Source: an uncultured Eubacteriales bacterium
GTDB taxonomy: Bacteria > Bacillota > Clostridia > UBA1381 > UBA9506
DNA length: 10,418 nt
Direction of reading: 5' to 3'
NCBI GenBank assembly: GCA_900545185.1
Contig: UQYH01000079.1
Span: 1 to 10,418, forward strand
In this document: positions 1 to 6,447 of the stretch, piece by piece
Layout of the letters: each line of letters starts with the position of its first letter
Numbering within the stretch: position 1 is the first letter of the stretch
Notes under the pieces: generated by a model
Seen by the model: the letters and a program-made list of their open reading frames with translations, nothing else
Told to the model about the DNA's origin: nothing
Databases searched by the model: none
Made by a program: the position numbers and the translations under genes

Positions 1-8
1 GTTTCACC

Positions 9-1034
9 ATGATTTTAGATACCAAAACAACCTGCCCGGAGGAAAGGGGCTTTTGTGTGCCCGACAAAGCGGCAGAACTTTTGCAGGACGGTTGCCCGGC
101 TACATATCTGGCGGTTTATATTTGTGCATTGCAGCAATATTGCAAGGGAAATTTGCAAATTTCCAATGAACAGATAGCCGAACGCCTGAAGCTGAGCTTA
201 ATTGATGTTGTAAACGCATTTTTGTTTTACAGTTCAAAGGGACTTTTAAAAATACATCGGTTTACCAGTGTGGACGACGGGGATTTTGACATTGAATTTT
301 GCTTCGGTAGTGAAAAAACACCATCCTTGCCGTTTAAACCCAGCTACAGGGCAAGTGAAATCAGCCGCGCACTGAAAGAAAATCCGCGTATGAGCCAAAT
401 GTATAAAATGGCACAGCAGATTTTGGGCAAAACACTCAGCTCGGCCGATACGGAGCTTTTATATTCGTTTCACGACTATTACGGTCTGCCGGTTGAGGTG
501 ATTTTGGTCTTGCTTGAATACTACACCTCGCGCGGTAAACGTTCGATGAAATATATGGAAAAAGAAGTTGGCAAGTGGGCTTCTGCCGGTATTAATACGA
601 TTAAAAAGGCAAAGGCTTATATTGAAAAGCGCGAAGAATTTTTAAGCTATGCTAGCCGTGTCCGCACCATTATGGGCATACAAGAGCGGCGTTTGTCAAC
701 GCGTGAGCTGACTTTTATCAATCAGTGGCAAAGTGAATGGAACATGTCTTTGGATATGGTCAAAGCCGCGTTTGAATTAACGGTTGACCAAACGGGCAAA
801 CTATCCTTTGCCTATATGAATAAAATTTTGGAATCCTGGGCTAAAAAGAATATTTCTGACGAGGCCGGGGCAGCGCAGGAGCGGCAAGCGGCTAAAGCGG
901 CGAAAAAGGCCGGTGCCGTGCAGCCCGGTAAAAAGGCGGTAAAACCGTCTCGATACGATTTTGAGGAACTGCAAAGAAAGGCCTTTGAGGCCGTGAACCG
1001 TCCGGAAGGAGGTCGAAAGGCAGATGGCGTATGA
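9..1034 (+). CDS. DnaD-domain primosome protein (DnaB/DnaD-like helicase-loading factor)
   Basis: 341 residues. Firmicute proteins with this fold help remodel the origin and load the replicative helicase together with DnaI. Residues 1-100 look like the winged-helix N-terminal part (GFCVPDKAAELL, then an alternating helical stretch). Two DnaD C-terminal-type repeats follow, at about 125-205 and 215-285. The second has the family YxxxIxxxW motif exactly (Y269, I273, W277); the first keeps the Y182/W190 spacing with E at the middle position. A basic, Ala/Lys-rich linker (290-312) leads to the C-terminus. Two such repeats, plus direct coupling to a DnaI-like gene, recall the dnaB-dnaI pair of Bacillus subtilis more than the single-repeat DnaD. 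The start is uncertain. No stop lies upstream in frame within the window and only 8 bases precede this ATG. A strong purine run at 38-47 sits 9 bases before an in-frame GTG at 57, so translation could start there or outside the window. Confidence 0.85.
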   Translation: MILDTKTTCPEERGFCVPDKAAELLQDGCPATYLAVYICALQQYCKGNLQISNEQIAERLKLSLIDVVNAFLFYSSKGLLKIHRFTSVDDGDFDIEFCFGSEKTPSLPFKPSYRASEISRALKENPRMSQMYKMAQQILGKTLSSADTELLYSFHDYYGLPVEVILVLLEYYTSRGKRSMKYMEKEVGKWASAGINTIKKAKAYIEKREEFLSYASRVRTIMGIQERRLSTRELTFINQWQSEWNMSLDMVKAAFELTVDQTGKLSFAYMNKILESWAKKNISDEAGAAQERQAAKAAKKAGAVQPGKKAVKPSRYDFEELQRKAFEAVNRPEGGRKADGV

Positions 1035-2037
1035 GCGTTCGCTTTATGTCATGGTAGAAAGTGAATATGAGGAACTGAGACGGCATAATCAGGCCGATTT
1101 GGAAGCCAGACGCGCTGCCGTGTACGAGGCCGTACCGGCGATTCGTGCCATTGACGAGGAAATCCGTGCGGTGGGTTTATCCATTTGGAAAATTGCGATT
1201 GAAAACGCCGCGACGGTGCAGGCAAAGGTGACTGCCCTGCGTGAACGTCAAAAATCCTTGCAATTGCAGCGCAAAATGCTGCTTTTGGATAACGGCTTTG
1301 CCGCAGACGAGCTTTCCATGCGCTATATGTGTGACCTATGCCACGATACGGGCACCTGCGGCGATAAGCTTTGCGAATGCTATCGACGTCGGCTGGTGAT
1401 GAAGGCATTTGAAAAATCGAACCTCTCTCAGCAGCTGCGCAATCAAAGCTTTAAGACCTTTGATTTTTCACTGTATTCGCAGGAGGTGGACGATACCTAT
1501 GGTGTATCGCCTTACGATGCGATGCAAAACATTGTAAAGGTTTGCAGAAATTTTATTGCGGAATTTGACCGTACGGACAGAAATTTGCTGTTTTGGGGCG
1601 AACCGGGTTTGGGCAAAACCTTTTTATCCACCTGCATTGCGAAGGAACTGATTAAAAAAGGGTATTCCGTGATTTATGAAACAACCTACCGTATTGTTTC
1701 TCTGCTGGAGGAGGAACATTTTAACCGTTCGGCAGACGCAGAGGCGTTAAAATTGCAAATCGGTCGTTTATATGAAAGTGATTTGCTGATTTTGGATGAT
1801 TTGGGAGCCGAATTTTCGACGGCTTACACAAACGCGGCTTTGTTTGAACTGTTAAATTCGCGGCTGATAGCCAACAAAAAAACGATTATCAATACCAATC
1901 TCAGCATACAGGAACTGGCAGAACGCTATTCGGATCGCGTTATCAGCCGCATTATGGGGAGTTACATTATGCTTGAGTTTATAGGGGAGGATCTGCGGCT
2001 GAAAACCACGGCGAAACAATTCGGACAAAACGGATGA
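1024..2037 (+). CDS. DnaI/DnaC-like helicase-loader AAA+ ATPase
   Basis: 337 residues. This is an AAA+ ATPase of the DnaC/DnaI/IstB group, expected to hand the replicative helicase ring onto origin DNA. The Walker A motif GEPGLGKT is at 192-199 and Walker B LLILDDLG at 254-261. A sensor-1-like IINTNLS is at 288-294, and RVISRIMG (305-312) carries the likely arginine finger. The N-terminal part is helical and charged (10-90), followed by a cysteine cluster C103, C106, C112, C117, C119 that looks like the zinc-binding helicase-interaction module of DnaI. The gene overlaps the DnaD-domain gene by 11 bases. AAGGAGG at 1006-1012 supports the ATG at 1024, so the pair is translationally coupled. IstB (the IS21 helper) is the main alternative, but no transposase is adjacent and the partner is a primosome gene. 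Confidence 0.88.
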   Translation: MAYERSLYVMVESEYEELRRHNQADLEARRAAVYEAVPAIRAIDEEIRAVGLSIWKIAIENAATVQAKVTALRERQKSLQLQRKMLLLDNGFAADELSMRYMCDLCHDTGTCGDKLCECYRRRLVMKAFEKSNLSQQLRNQSFKTFDFSLYSQEVDDTYGVSPYDAMQNIVKVCRNFIAEFDRTDRNLLFWGEPGLGKTFLSTCIAKELIKKGYSVIYETTYRIVSLLEEEHFNRSADAEALKLQIGRLYESDLLILDDLGAEFSTAYTNAALFELLNSRLIANKKTIINTNLSIQELAERYSDRVISRIMGSYIMLEFIGEDLRLKTTAKQFGQNG

Positions 2038-2077
2038 TATAGGATTATAGTGTAAAAAATAAAAAAGGAGTATTGGC

Positions 2078-2728
2078 ATGACGCAGAAACGAGCAGAAAT
2101 TATTGAAAAACACAAACAAAACGGTGTTATATTTATGGATGAAGAAAGCGTTTTTATTGATCCGGAGGTTGTCATCGGCGAGGGTACAAAAATTGCGCCC
2201 AACGTCCGTTTGGCCGGTCAAACCGTTATCGGCAAACATGTAACAATCGGATTTAATACCGAAATTGAAAATGCAACAATCGGTGATGAAGTGACCATTC
2301 GCCAGTCGGTTATTTTAGAAAGTAAAATAGGCAAGGGTACAACTGTCGGCCCGTTTACCTATGTGCGTCCGCATTGTGTGGTGGGAGAGCATGTAAAGCT
2401 GGGCGATTTTGTTGAAATTAAAAATTCCAATATCGGCAACGGCACCAAGCTTTCGCATTTAACCTATGTGGGTGATGCGGATGTGGGTGAAAAAATCAAC
2501 TTTGGCTGCGGTACCGTTGTTGTTAATTATGACGGTAAAACAAAGCACAGAACCGTGATTGAGGACAATGCCTTTATCGGCTGCAATACAAATTTGGTTG
2601 CCCCCGTTAAGGTGGGTGAAAATGCCTTTACGGCGGCAGGATCCACCATTACGGAGGATGTTCCGGCAGATACCTTGGCCATTGCACGTGCCCGTCAGGT
2701 TGTAAAAACCGGTTGGAAGCGTAAATAA
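2078..2728 (+). CDS. Stand-alone GlmU acetyltransferase domain (glucosamine-1-phosphate N-acetyltransferase)
   Basis: 216 residues, a left-handed beta-helix of hexapeptide repeats from about residue 25 to 205. It matches only the C-terminal half of GlmU, which transfers acetyl from acetyl-CoA to glucosamine-1-phosphate in the cytoplasm on the route to UDP-GlcNAc. Recognisable GlmU stretches are GPFTYVRP (91-98), DFVEIKNSNIG (110-120), HLTYVGDADVG (127-137), NYDG (150-153), FIGCNTNLVAPV (166-177) and AIARARQ (201-207). The residues equivalent to E. coli GlmU R333, K351, H363 (catalytic base), Y366, N377, N386, Y387 and K392 are all present, as R97, K115, H127, Y130, N141, N150, Y151 and K156. 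The roughly 230-residue uridyltransferase domain is absent: the protein begins in the linker helix. It has its own AAGGAG (2065-2070) 7 bases before ATG, and an intact gene lies upstream, so this is a designed short gene rather than a frameshift. prs follows, as in the classical glmU-prs order. A generic sugar O-acetyltransferase is much less likely. Confidence 0.88.
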   Translation: MTQKRAEIIEKHKQNGVIFMDEESVFIDPEVVIGEGTKIAPNVRLAGQTVIGKHVTIGFNTEIENATIGDEVTIRQSVILESKIGKGTTVGPFTYVRPHCVVGEHVKLGDFVEIKNSNIGNGTKLSHLTYVGDADVGEKINFGCGTVVVNYDGKTKHRTVIEDNAFIGCNTNLVAPVKVGENAFTAAGSTITEDVPADTLAIARARQVVKTGWKRK

Positions 2729-2733
2729 AAAGG

Positions 2734-2767
2734 ATTAGCAGGGCGGCAAATCAGCTGCTCTGCTAAT
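2734..2767 (+). terminator. Strong hairpin between the GlmU-C gene and prs; weak terminator or processing signal
   Basis: A 14-bp stem pairs 2734-2747 (ATTAGCAGGGCGGC) with 2754-2767 across a 6-base loop, with two G-U pairs. On the plus strand the following bases (GCAATTTATATA) are T-rich but not a clean T-run, so termination would be leaky at best. On the minus strand the stem is followed by CCTTTTTATTTAC, a better tail, but no minus-strand gene ends here. It could also be an mRNA stability or processing element separating the GlmU-C and prs messages. Confidence 0.45.
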
Positions 2768-2853
2768 GCAATTTATATATTAAAACATACATACACTTTA
2801 AGAAAAAAAGAGGCGCTTACTGCCTTGAACAGGGAAAGGGGAATATACATACC

Positions 2854-3810
2854 ATGATAACCCATGGCAAAGACGTTAAAATTTTTACCTGTAATGCAAA
2901 TCCTGATTTGGCGCAAAAAATTGCGCAGGGGCTGGGACTGGGCGTGTGTGATGCAGAAGTCACCATGTTTAGTGACGGCGAAATCGGCGTAAACATTTAC
3001 GAAACCGTCAGAGGTTCGGATGTATTCATCGTGCAGTCTACCTGCAATCCGGTTAATGACCATTTAATGGAGCTTTTAATTATGATTGATGCTCTAAAGC
3101 GTGCATCGGCCGGCCGCATCACTGCTGTTATGCCGTATTTCGGCTATGCACGGCAGGATAGAAAAGCCAAGGCGCGTGACCCGATTTCGGCCAAGCTGGT
3201 TGCAGATTTGATTACGGCTGCCGGTGCAGACCGTGCCTTAACCATGGATTTACATGCCGCACAGATTCAGGGCTTCTTTAACATTCCGGTTGATCATTTG
3301 CTGGGCGGCCCCTTGCTGGCTTCTTATTACTTAAACAAATTCCGTGACGATTTGGAGGATTTTGTTGTGGTATCGCCCGACTTGGGCAGTGTTACCCGTG
3401 CAAGAACCTTTGCTTCACGTTTGGATGTGCCGATTGCAATTATTGATAAACGCCGTCCGAAGCCGAATGTTTCTGAGGTTATGAACATCATCGGCGAAAT
3501 TAAGGATAAACGCGTTATTTTGATTGATGATATGATTGATACGGCCGGCACCATTACAAACGGTGCAACGGCGCTTAAAGAGCGTGGTGCGAAGGAAGTA
3601 TATGCTTGCTGTACGCACGCTGTTTTATCCGGCCCGGCCATTGAGCGGATTCAAAACTGCCCCATTTCGGAGCTGTTGGTGTTAGACACCATTCCGCTGA
3701 CACCGGATAAGCAAATTGATAAGATTAAGGTCCTTTCGGTTGCCCCTGTTTTTGCCGAGGCCATTAAGCGCATTTACGGTGATATTTCCATGAGCGAGCT
3801 GTTTCGTTAA
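2854..3810 (+). CDS. prs: Ribose-phosphate pyrophosphokinase (PRPP synthase, class I)
   Basis: 318 residues, the usual bacterial length. Prs makes 5-phosphoribosyl-1-diphosphate from ribose-5-phosphate and ATP, feeding purine, pyrimidine, histidine, tryptophan and NAD synthesis. Visible motifs are FSDGEIGVNI (39-48), the ATP-contacting YARQDRK (98-104), MDLHAAQIQGFF (131-142), the catalytic-loop region IDKRRP (197-202) and the PRPP/ribose-5-phosphate loop VILIDDMIDTAGT (221-233). The stretch usually written PDHGGVTRAR in other family members reads PDLGSVTRAR here (175-184), a substitution I believe also occurs in other clostridial Prs proteins. A purine-rich site (AGGGAAAGGGG, 2831-2841) lies 12 bases upstream of ATG, and the N-terminus aligns with the family, so the start is sound. 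A 125-base spacer containing a hairpin separates it from the GlmU-C gene. Confidence 0.97.
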   Translation: MITHGKDVKIFTCNANPDLAQKIAQGLGLGVCDAEVTMFSDGEIGVNIYETVRGSDVFIVQSTCNPVNDHLMELLIMIDALKRASAGRITAVMPYFGYARQDRKAKARDPISAKLVADLITAAGADRALTMDLHAAQIQGFFNIPVDHLLGGPLLASYYLNKFRDDLEDFVVVSPDLGSVTRARTFASRLDVPIAIIDKRRPKPNVSEVMNIIGEIKDKRVILIDDMIDTAGTITNGATALKERGAKEVYACCTHAVLSGPAIERIQNCPISELLVLDTIPLTPDKQIDKIKVLSVAPVFAEAIKRIYGDISMSELFR

Positions 3811-3847
3811 GCATTAGGAATGAAACACCATATAGGAGTCTTTTTGC

Positions 3848-4762
3848 ATGAGCCAAAATGTGATTAATACAATAACAGAGCGGTACGACCGCCTGAGCAA
3901 AGGTCATAAGGCCATTGCGCGGTTTGTGCTGGAAAACTATGATAAAGCGGCGTATATGAACGTAGAGCAGCTCAGCGGCGTAACGGGTGTGAGCGAAGCC
4001 ACGGTTGTGCGGTTTTCGGCCGAAATAGGTTATCCCAAATATCAACAATTTCAGCGCGCCGTGTGGGAATATGCCAAATCCAAGCTGACCAGTGTGCAAC
4101 GGATGCAGCTTTCTTACGGACGGTTGGACACCGAAAACATTCTTTCCGGTGTGTTAAATTCGGATATTGAAAAAATCCGTACAACGCTTGAAGCCATAGA
4201 CCAAACGGAATTTGAGTCCATTGTGGACTGTATTTGCCGCGCAGAGCGAATTTACATTGTCGGTCTGCGCTCGGCCTCCTATTTGGCCGGACTCTTGGGC
4301 TTTTATCTGCACCTGATTTTTGAAAATGTCACGGTTGTCAGCAGTGTCAGCGCCAGCGAAATATTTGAACAGCTGTATCGCATTAATGAAAAGGATGTTG
4401 TCATCGGCATCAGCTTTCCGCGTTATTCCAAACGTACGATTAACGCGCTTCGATATGCCAAAGCAAAGGGCGTTACGGTTATCGGTATTACGGATGGGGC
4501 GCTTTCGCCCATTAAGGTAAATGCCGATTATGCACTTTTGGCACGAAGCGATATGGAATCGTTTGTCGATTCGCTTGTGGCACCGCTTTCTGTGATTAAC
4601 GCGCTGATTGTGGCATTGAGTGCAAGGAATAAAGACACGCTTTGCACAAACTTTGAGCTGTTAGAGCACATTTGGCACGAATATGATGTATACGATAATT
4701 TGGACGAGACAGAGGAGACGACTTCTTTGTCTCGTTCGGAAACTAAGAGTGAGACAGAATGA
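3848..4762 (+). CDS. MurR/RpiR-family transcriptional regulator (HTH plus SIS domain)
   Basis: 304 residues. The N-terminal RpiR-type helix-turn-helix covers about 1-78; the recognition region is NVEQLSGVTGVSEATVVRFSAEIG cut as 38-61, followed by YPKYQQFQ. The SIS sugar-phosphate-binding fold covers about 124-258, with phosphate-loop candidates GLRSASYLA (139-147) and ISFPRYSKRT (188-197). Such proteins usually sense a phosphosugar (MurNAc-6-P, GlcN-6-P, ribose-5-P and others) and repress or activate sugar genes. The effector is not readable from sequence. Placement just after the GlmU-C gene and prs makes an amino-sugar or pentose phosphate plausible (inference). AGGAG (3834-3838) lies 9 bases before ATG, and the gap to prs is 37 bases, so it probably shares that transcript. 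The C-terminal tail (284-304) is acidic and Ser/Thr-rich, and its codons form a long hairpin. The stop overlaps the queA start as ATGA. Confidence 0.92.
   Translation: MSQNVINTITERYDRLSKGHKAIARFVLENYDKAAYMNVEQLSGVTGVSEATVVRFSAEIGYPKYQQFQRAVWEYAKSKLTSVQRMQLSYGRLDTENILSGVLNSDIEKIRTTLEAIDQTEFESIVDCICRAERIYIVGLRSASYLAGLLGFYLHLIFENVTVVSSVSASEIFEQLYRINEKDVVIGISFPRYSKRTINALRYAKAKGVTVIGITDGALSPIKVNADYALLARSDMESFVDSLVAPLSVINALIVALSARNKDTLCTNFELLEHIWHEYDVYDNLDETEETTSLSRSETKSETE
4702..4737 (+). other. 16-bp RNA hairpin inside the end of the RpiR gene, upstream of queA
   Basis: Bases 4702-4717 pair without a break with 4722-4737 around the four-base loop ACGA, using 13 Watson-Crick and 3 G-U pairs. The left arm is purine-rich and the right arm pyrimidine-rich. 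It ends 21 bases before the queA ATG. No T-run follows, so it is not an intrinsic terminator. The octamer GAGACAGA in the left arm (4706-4713) is repeated at 4751-4758, directly against the queA start, and TGTCTC (4728-4733) can pair with either copy. A role in stability or in coupling of queA translation is inference. Confidence 0.55.
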
Positions 4763-5784
4763 ATATAAATGATTTTGATTATGATTTACCCGAAGAACTG
4801 ATTGCGCAAACGCCGCTTAAAGAACGTACGGCATCGCGCCTTTTGGTGGTACACAGACATGACGGCAGCTTAGAGCACCGTCATTTTTCTGATATAAAAG
4901 AATATCTGCATCCGGGAGATTGTTTGGTGCTGAACAACACGCGCGTCATACCGGCACGTTTGTTGGGACATAGAGAGCACACGGGCGGTGCGGTTGAATT
5001 ATTGCTGCTGCGGCACAAGGAAGGCGATGTTTGGGAAACCTTGGTGCGTCCCGGTAAAAAATGCCGCGAGGGTGACCGTTTGACGTTTGGTGACGGCAAG
5101 CTGACGGCCGAAATTGTTACGGTACAGCCGGATGGCAACCGATTGGTTCGCTTTTTTTATCAAGGTATTTTTAATGAGGTTTTGGCAGAACTGGGTGAGA
5201 TGCCCCTGCCGCCTTACATTAAAGAAAAGCTTATGGATCCGGAACGCTACCAAACGGTATATTCTAAGGTAGAAGGCTCTGCGGCCGCGCCGACAGCCGG
5301 TCTGCATTTTGACAAATCCTTGCTGGAATCACTCAAGGCAAGCGGAGTGCAGCTTGCTTATGTAACGCTGCATGTCGGACTGGGTACCTTTCGGCCGGTT
5401 AAAGCGGAAAGAGTGGAGGAGCATGTCATGCATTCCGAAGCCTATAGCGTGACCGAGGAAACGGCGGCGCTTTTAAACCAAACACGCCAAAACGGCGGCC
5501 GTATTATCTGCGTGGGCACCACCGCAACACGTGTGGTAGAAACACTGGCCGATGAAAACGGTGTGATGCATGCAGGTGGCGGTGAAACCGATATCTTTAT
5601 TTATCCGGGTTATCGGTTTAAAATGACGGATGCGCTTATTACCAACTTTCATTTGCCGAAGTCAACGCTTGTCATGTTGGTGAGTGCGCTGGCAGGTCGG
5701 GAACTGATATTAAAAGCCTATCAAGAGGCAGTGCAGGAACGGTATCGGTTTTTCAGCTTCGGTGATGCGATGTTCATTGTTTAA
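4759..5784 (+). CDS. queA: S-adenosylmethionine:tRNA ribosyltransferase-isomerase
   Basis: 341 residues, full family length. QueA transfers and isomerises the ribosyl moiety of SAM onto 7-aminomethyl-7-deazaguanine at the wobble base of GUN-anticodon tRNAs, giving epoxyqueuosine. Family blocks seen are YDLPEELIAQTPLKER (8-23), LVLNNTRVIPARLLG (57-70 region), GEMPLPPYI (146-154), ERYQTVYSKVEGSAAAPTAG cut as 162-181, LHVGLGTFRPV (204-214) and TDIFIYPGY (277-285), followed by TNFHLPKSTLVMLVSALAG (295-313). The start overlaps the stop of the RpiR gene as ATGA, with only a weak Shine-Dalgarno (AAGAG/GTGAG region), so translation probably depends on termination of the upstream gene. It is not next to tgt or ruvB here, and no preQ1 riboswitch can lie directly in front because that space is coding. 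A terminator follows. Confidence 0.97.
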   Translation: MNINDFDYDLPEELIAQTPLKERTASRLLVVHRHDGSLEHRHFSDIKEYLHPGDCLVLNNTRVIPARLLGHREHTGGAVELLLLRHKEGDVWETLVRPGKKCREGDRLTFGDGKLTAEIVTVQPDGNRLVRFFYQGIFNEVLAELGEMPLPPYIKEKLMDPERYQTVYSKVEGSAAAPTAGLHFDKSLLESLKASGVQLAYVTLHVGLGTFRPVKAERVEEHVMHSEAYSVTEETAALLNQTRQNGGRIICVGTTATRVVETLADENGVMHAGGGETDIFIYPGYRFKMTDALITNFHLPKSTLVMLVSALAGRELILKAYQEAVQERYRFFSFGDAMFIV

Positions 5785-5813
5785 GTGATAAGATTTGCAA
5801 AACCAAAAACCCC

Positions 5814-5839
5814 GAAATGGCTTGATTTCAAGCCATTTT
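5814..5839 (+). terminator. Terminator downstream of queA
   Basis: The stem pairs GAAATGGCTTG (5814-5824) with CAAGCCATTTT (5829-5839), 11 bp around an ATTT loop with one closing G-U pair. The plus-strand tail is TTTTCGCATTTT, a broken T-run. On the minus strand the stem is followed by GGGGTTTTTGGTTTTG, so it may also stop transcription from the other side. Confidence 0.6.
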
Positions 5840-5896
5840 CGCATTTTAGGGTGAATTTACAAAAGGTGAAAAATCGTCAAAAAAGTGGCACCCTGA

Positions 5897-5970
5897 TTAT
5901 CACCTTCGACCCGAAGTGTAAACTTTGGGGTACTTCTTAGGGGCATTATACATTGACCCGAAGGTGATAA
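5897..5970. repeat. 12-bp perfect inverted repeat with nested direct repeat
   Basis: TTATCACCTTCG (5897-5908) is the exact reverse complement of CGAAGGTGATAA (5959-5970), 50 bases apart. The nonamer GACCCGAAG occurs twice in direct orientation (5908-5916 and 5955-5963), each copy touching an arm. The left arm can also fold locally (CTTCG-ACC-CGAAG, 5904-5916), giving mutually exclusive pairings. This resembles the ends or recombination site of a small element, or a regulatory dyad. No flanking target duplication was recognised. Confidence 0.5.
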
Positions 5971-5981
5971 ACAGGTACAAA

Positions 5982-6019
5982 ATAAGACCGTTTTCTCTTG
6001 TGTGAGATTACGGTCTTAT
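5982..6019. repeat. Hairpin with 9-bp outer stem
   Basis: ATAAGACCG (5982-5990) pairs with CGGTCTTAT (6011-6019). An inner CTC/GAG helix (5995-5997 with 6004-6006) closes across a small internal loop. The plus-strand side lacks a T-run. The minus-strand side continues into TTTTG, so it may be a weak back-up terminator for minus-strand transcription. Confidence 0.4.
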
Positions 6020-6050
6020 GGATGGTATTGAAGCATGAATTTGTGTAAAT

Positions 6051-6097
6051 AAAAGACTTCTCCTCAAACGAGCAGTTTAAAGGAGAAGTCTTTTTTT
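6051..6097. terminator. Strong bidirectional intrinsic terminator
   Basis: AAAAGACTTCTCCT (6051-6064) pairs perfectly with AGGAGAAGTCTTTT (6081-6094), a 14-bp stem followed by further T to 6097 on the plus strand. On the minus strand the stem is followed by TTTTATTTA. It lies 10 bases beyond the stop of the small minus-strand gene and serves both convergent transcription units. Confidence 0.85.
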
Positions 6098-6106
6098 GCG
6101 TTTACA

Positions 6107-6274
6107 TTATTTGTCCATCATGGCATCTAAAACAGAACCCATGGTTTTGAACATAGAAGAAGCACCGCGATGCATTTTTCTGCGCTGCTTGTCGTTAATC
6201 GGGTCTATGGCCATCGTGATGGCCGAGCCGACCAGTGCGCCGGCAATCATGCCGCCTAAAAAACTTGTTTTCAT
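6107..6274 (-). CDS. Small glycine-zipper membrane protein (YtxH-like)
   Basis: 55 residues. The N-terminal half is one likely membrane segment with small-residue spacing (GGMIAGALVGSAITMAI, about residues 7-23). A short basic, amphipathic cytoplasmic-type tail follows (DKQRRKMHRGASSMFKTMGSVLDAMMDK). The layout resembles YtxH-type small envelope proteins, whose biochemical role is poorly known, and no enzymatic motif is present. The chosen ATG (6272-6274) has GGAGGT on the minus strand (complement of 6283-6288) 8 bases upstream. An ATG six codons earlier lies upstream of that ribosome site and is rejected. The gene follows proC after 173 bases, in which I find no convincing promoter or terminator, so it could be read from the proC transcript or from its own unseen promoter. 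Confidence 0.75.
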   Translation of the reverse strand: MKTSFLGGMIAGALVGSAITMAIDPINDKQRRKMHRGASSMFKTMGSVLDAMMDK

Positions 6275-6447
6275 TCGATTGTACCTCCGCATTTTGTTAG
6301 CCGCCTGTTACGATAGCAGGGCTGTTTCAAGTGCAAAATCCGTCTTGTAAACAGGATTGCAAGCCATAACAGGTCTGTGCTTTTAGTATGCGTTGGATTT
6401 TGTGATTTATGCGATTTTTTAATGAAAGCCGAAGAACAAATCCTTTT

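Larger units (their letters stand above)
5785..6106. other. 322-bp convergent intergenic region rich in inverted repeats
   Basis: This gap lies between queA (plus) and the small membrane-protein gene (minus). In order it holds a terminator hairpin (5814-5839), a dyad with 12-bp arms (5897-5970), a 9-bp-armed hairpin (5982-6019) and a strong bidirectional terminator (6051-6097). I see no convincing gene. A 29-codon GTG frame (5851-5940) has no proper ribosome site. The dense repeats could be a small decayed mobile element or simply stacked terminators. Confidence 0.7.

Noticed and set aside
3327..3641. Minus-strand frame inside prs
   Set aside because: Shadow of the highly conserved prs coding sequence.
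4320..4520. Plus-strand alternative frame inside the RpiR gene
   Set aside because: Overlaps the SIS domain in another frame and has no ribosome site or homology.
4690..4758. preQ1 riboswitch or intrinsic terminator upstream of queA
   Set aside because: The hairpin here is in coding sequence, has no T-run, and lacks a recognisable preQ1 aptamer pattern.
5851..5940. 29-codon GTG frame in the convergent gap
   Set aside because: No ribosome site, no recognisable domain, and it overlaps repeats. Chance frame.
6107..6292. 61-residue start for the small membrane protein
   Set aside because: The GGAGGT site lies inside this extension, 8 bases before the internal ATG, which is therefore the real start.
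6096..6350. Plus-strand frame opposite the small membrane protein
   Set aside because: It starts next to the strong terminator, has no ribosome site, and is antisense to a better-supported gene.
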